Program-made: the position numbers and the translations under genes
Origin: Blastomyces gilchristii SLH14081
Lineage: Eukaryota; Ascomycota; Eurotiomycetes; Onygenales; Ajellomycetaceae
Assembly (NCBI RefSeq): GCF_000003855.2
Contig: NW_003101671.1
Span: 593,817-657,816, forward strand
DNA length: 64,000 bases
Direction: 5' to 3'
Shown: in pieces, positions 60,040 through 64,000 of the stretch
Layout: every line of letters starts with the position of its first letter
Position numbering within the stretch: the stretch's first letter is position 1
Notes under the pieces: model-generated
Databases searched by the model: none
What the model was told of the DNA's origin: nothing
What the model saw: only the letters and a program-made list of their open reading frames with translations

Positions 60040-63000
60040 TAAAACTATAATAACAATAAATAGCTGATATGCATGCAACTTAACAATGTCAATATAAAGA
60101 GATTTAATAATTAATTCATATAATTTCAACATCTACAGAATCAAATACAAAAGTACTGAAAGAATGCTTAGATACTCTTATATATTTCAATACTTCTGAT
60201 CTCACTCTCTACTTATCATAGAGAATGAAAATACTCACAAAACTGAGTGTAGATAAAGATATCATCAGTTTATTAACTAATCAAGATTGATATATCAATG
60301 AATAATTGAAAGATTGTGTAAAACAGAAGTTTCATTCATGAATAGAAGCATGTGAATCAGTATTATAAACATCTGATAATATCATGAAATATCTTGATAG
60401 TCTGTTCTAAGATACTGTCATATAATAGAAAGTATTAGATTAATTACAGAGTATCTGACAGAGAAACACTTCTCTTACAACATTTATTCCTGACTTCAAT
60501 ATCAAGATTTTAGAAGCAGATGATCAATCTTGAGAGAATTGAATAAAGATTAGTATACTCAAGAAGACATTAACTTTTGAACTCTTACAGACTCTTATAA
60601 GTATAGATGAAGATCAGACTTATAAAGACTTCTGCATACAGCTTCAGACAATGAATGATCATCTTATCAAGCTCAAGAGTATATAGAATAATAATAGAAG
60701 ATGTTATATCTCAGTAACTCATTCACTTATACTGAGAAATAACAATGATGCAGATGCTATGAATTGAGTAGACTTAAATGTCTATATATAAGCAAGAGTC
60801 TCTGCTGTCTGAACAGGCTTTTAAATCCCTGAGATCACTTCTGAAGAAGTCACTGATCAATGTTAATGTGAAGTATATATTAACTGTAACTGATTAGAAT
60901 ACATTGCTTTCAACTGCTGATTAATCTATATATCTTCACACTCAAGAGAAAGACTGACATCTTCTCAATTGAGAGAAAGATCAGTGTCTTCTTATTCAAA
61001 GAATGAATCAGTATCTATCTGTATCAATTATATTGCAGTGAAAGAAGATTCAGAAGATAACTATAAGAATATTCTGATAAAACAGAGAAAAGATTAGCTT
61101 CTATTCAAATTTATAAACAGAAGCTTGAAAAGATCAGATGATAATAATTTGAAGAGAAAATAACAATGAATGTGATTCTTGTATCTACTGTGATTGATAA
61201 TATATATAATATGAAAGTCATGATAGACAGTGATCTATGTCACTATACAATGATAAAATCTTCAGTTGTAAGATATTATAATCTTCAGTGTATCTTCTTA
61301 TCAAGACTCTGACTTCTCACAGAATTTAATGATTCAAAAGATATTTATACTCATTATATGATGAAGCTGATCATAGATGTGAGAGAATATCAACATAAAG
61401 ATGTCTATGTATATAAAGTTAATAATCTTGATTATAATCTTATATTAGAACTTGCCTGACTATCTGAATAAGACATCTTATTAAATACTTAAAACAGAAG
61501 CTTGATATTCTCTAATAATGATAGAGTTCATGAGAATGATATTTACAAGACTATGAATCTGACACAGATCTCTGTCAATATCTATGAAATGCTCAGAAAA
61601 AGAAGTTGCTGAAAGAATCATTAATAGCAGAATCATATATCAATCTATTCTGTCAGTCTGACTAATATTAAAAAGACTCTAGAAAAGTTATTCTGTGTTA
61701 TAATAACAGATTCTTATACAAAACTTTCTTAATAATATCATGAATATCTAAATGTCTTCTGACAAGATAATAATACTACAAATCTATCTCTCTTATAAGA
61801 TTCAGAAGTGAATCACAGTATCAAGTTGAAAAAGAAGAACAGTAAGAACTCTGAATCATCATGAGACTCTCTTTATAATATATCTCAAGATGAACTTCTT
61901 CTTCTCTGAAAGACACTCAATGATCTGTTAGATAAGAGATTTATATATATTAGTAACTCTTTCACTGCAGCTTCTATTCTCTTTATAAAGAAGTCAGATG
62001 AAGAACTTCAATTCTGTGTAAACTACTGAGATCTGAACAGATTGATAAAGAAAGATCAATATTTCTTATCTCTTATCAATGAAATCCTAGCACAGATCAG
62101 ATGAGCTCAATAGTTTATAAAGCTAGATATCATTGCTGCATTTCATAAGATTTGTATTACTAAAGAAGATAAATGACTTACAGCATTCTGAACATGTTAT
62201 AACCTCTTTGAATAAATAGTTACACTTTTTGAACTGACTAATGCTCTCAGTATATTTCAGAAGTATATTAACTGAACACTCTGAGATTTTCTTGATAAGT
62301 TTATATCTACTTATCTAGATGATATTCTCATCTTCACTGATGAATTCAGAAAAGAATATTAAGAATATATACAAAAAGTATTACAATAACTACAAGAAGC
62401 AGAACTATTAATTGATATTAATAAGTATGATTTCAAAGTTAAGAGTACTAAATACTTAGATTTCATCATAGAAGTTGATAAGAAGATTCAAATAGATTCT
62501 GAGAAGATCTCTGTCATTGTTGAATAAGAAGCTTCATATACTGTAAAAGATGTATAAAGCTTCATTGAATTTACTAACTTCTATCAGTGATTTATACAAA
62601 ACTTCTCAGATATCATAAGATCACTTACAGATCTTACTAAGAAGAACTCAGTATTTCAATGATCAGTGAATGCTGAAGCTGCATTTATACAGATAAAGAA
62701 GATATTCATTAATACTTCTCTGCTGATAATATTTAATTCTGATTATAAGATAGTTATTAAGACTGATTTCTCTGACTATGTGATAGAAGAAGTGATATTA
62801 TAATATAATGATAAAGATGTTCTACAATCATATATCTTTATATCTAAGAAACTGAGTTTCACTGAATGTAATTATAAGATCTATGATAAGAAACTTCTCA
62901 TAATTATACACTGTTTAGAAGAATGAAACTCTGAACTTCAAAGTATCTCTGAATTTGAGATAATCACAGATCATAAGAATCTCAAATACTTCATAACTAT

Positions 63001-64000
63001 TTATAAACTCACTGAATAACAGATGTGATGATCTGAGTTCTTAAGTCACTTTCATTTTATAATACACTATCATTCTGACAGTCAGAACTCAATGACAGAT
63101 GCTCTCTCATAACAAGAGTAAGATATATTATCTGATGTAACAGATACTTACTGAATGAATCAAGAGTACTGACTCTTAAATCTGAAGATACTAGTTGATC
63201 AAGATGAAACAGTTCATGATACTATACATGCTTCTTTAGTTAGAACTGCTATTAATATCTTCACTTTCTCTACACTGAATGAACTGTGATATACAGCAGC
63301 TCAGATGAATAAACTTCTTCAGACTCTTACTGAAGCAGTATATCAAGAAGCACTCTGATTTCCCTCAGAACTATGTATAAGAACTGGTATCTCAGAATGT
63401 TCAATCAATAATAATAACACTCTATGATTCTGTGAATGACACTGAGTCTCTCACTTCAAACTCTTACACACTCAGATAATACAAGAGATGCATGATTTAT
63501 ATATAATCAGTTATTCAGACTGTGAATAACTGTATAGAATGATCTTCTGAGAGTTCTACTAATCTGAGATATTAAACAGTATCATATACTTTATTTGAAA
63601 CTGCAATCACTGTTCTTCTGTTATCTCATGAAAGAACTGTAGAAAAGATCTATTAAAATCACTCAATATCTCTAATAGAATCTGATAAGATATAGTAATT
63701 GACTTCACTATTAATCTATCTGAGAGTAAGAGTTGTAGAAACATTCTGATCATTGTAAATTAACTGAGTAAAGATATAATATTAAAATCTTGTGATAAGA
63801 TGAATACTGAACAAGTCACTGAAGCTTTTCTACAGAGCCTGTTCTATTGAATGCATGAATTACTGAGATCTATAGTATCAGATCAGAGCTGTCAATTCAT
63901 GAGCACTCTCTGAACAAGAATCTGTCAAGTTCTCAAGATTACACACTGTCTATCAACTGTCTATCACTCTGAGACTGATGATGTATCAGAACAGACAATT
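60040..64000 (+). pseudogene. Family-C Gypsy gag-pol remnants
   Basis: In order: a gag with a decayed knuckle (NCN...EYIAFNC near 60880), protease VMIDSDLCH (near 61218; D-S-G to D-S-D), RT with LQFCVNY and DLNRLIKKDQYFL (near 62010) and an intact YLDD (62312-62323), RNase H IKTDFSDYVIEE (near 62757), integrase CNHC (near 63603), VIDFTINLSES (near 63697) and SDQSCQF (near 63878). Stops occur throughout; the window ends inside the integrase. Confidence 0.8.

Larger units (their letters stand above)
59343..64000 (+). mobile_element. 5' part of a family-C Gypsy (chromovirus-type), running off the window
   Basis: A 5' LTR (59343-59649) is followed by gag and a pol with protease, RT, RNase H and the start of integrase on the plus strand. 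The LTR is homologous to 3136-3404, where a chromodomain precedes it. Mutation is strong in the internal part, while the LTR still has GC-rich patches. Confidence 0.8.

Noticed and set aside
1..64000. CRISPR arrays, bacterial operons or ribosome binding sites
   Set aside because: None found; introns, LTR elements and RIP-like decay show a fungal nuclear sequence.

Overview
The window looks like a piece of a filamentous ascomycete chromosome, most likely a eurotiomycete. The genes carry short spliceosomal introns (55-107 bp where measurable), the gene families are typically fungal (rhodopsin-domain membrane protein, Pumilio protein, DUF7924-like protein), a TACGGAGTA nonamer recurs in gene-side DNA, and very AT-rich repeat blocks show strand-symmetric C-to-T mutation (RIP-like). 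There are two compartments: decayed nested transposons (1-19.4 kb, 23.2-37.8 kb and 56.8-64 kb) and ordinary DNA with genes (19.5-23.2 kb and 37.8-56.8 kb).

Left block. A Gypsy element (family A, 3' part, 1-1934) sits in the 5' end of an inverted, heavily mutated family-B Gypsy (1935-2717). That in turn sits next to the 3' end of a chromodomain Gypsy (family C, to 3404). A full-length Tad1-like LINE (3467-19226, 15-bp target duplication) follows. It keeps an unmutated GC-rich 5' region and two complete but stop-riddled ORFs. A younger family-B Gypsy (10801-19045, 4-bp TATA duplication) is inserted in its 3' UTR. Between pol and its 3' LTR this Gypsy carries a convergent antisense gene with introns and a cysteine-rich domain, the most unusual object in the window.

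Middle block. One Copia element (23228-37804, CCTAG duplication, minus strand) was invaded three times: by a tRNA-headed SINE whose tail is the LINE 3' end (24393-25460, 16-bp duplication), by a hAT-like MITE (25545-26050, 8-bp duplication) and by a complete family-A Gypsy (27067-34330, CTTTA duplication). Removing the three leaves about 5.7 kb, a normal Copia length. Excising the whole element rejoins the two gene-bearing parts.

Gene-bearing DNA. It holds a PTH11/SAT4-type rhodopsin-domain protein (20927-22397, four exons), a candidate small secreted cysteine-rich protein (38160-38342, minus), a nine-exon Pumilio-family RNA-binding protein (41712-45990, minus) and a DUF7924-like gene that looks decayed (53152-54624). 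Long intergenic stretches contain microsatellites, one fold-back hairpin and the nonamer.

Right block. The 3' end of another Copia with a short intact LTR and polypurine tract (56782-57396) is interrupted by a Gypsy (family D, 57397-59342), itself interrupted by a family-C Gypsy (59343 to the window end). All motif and splice calls were read by eye; no search was run.
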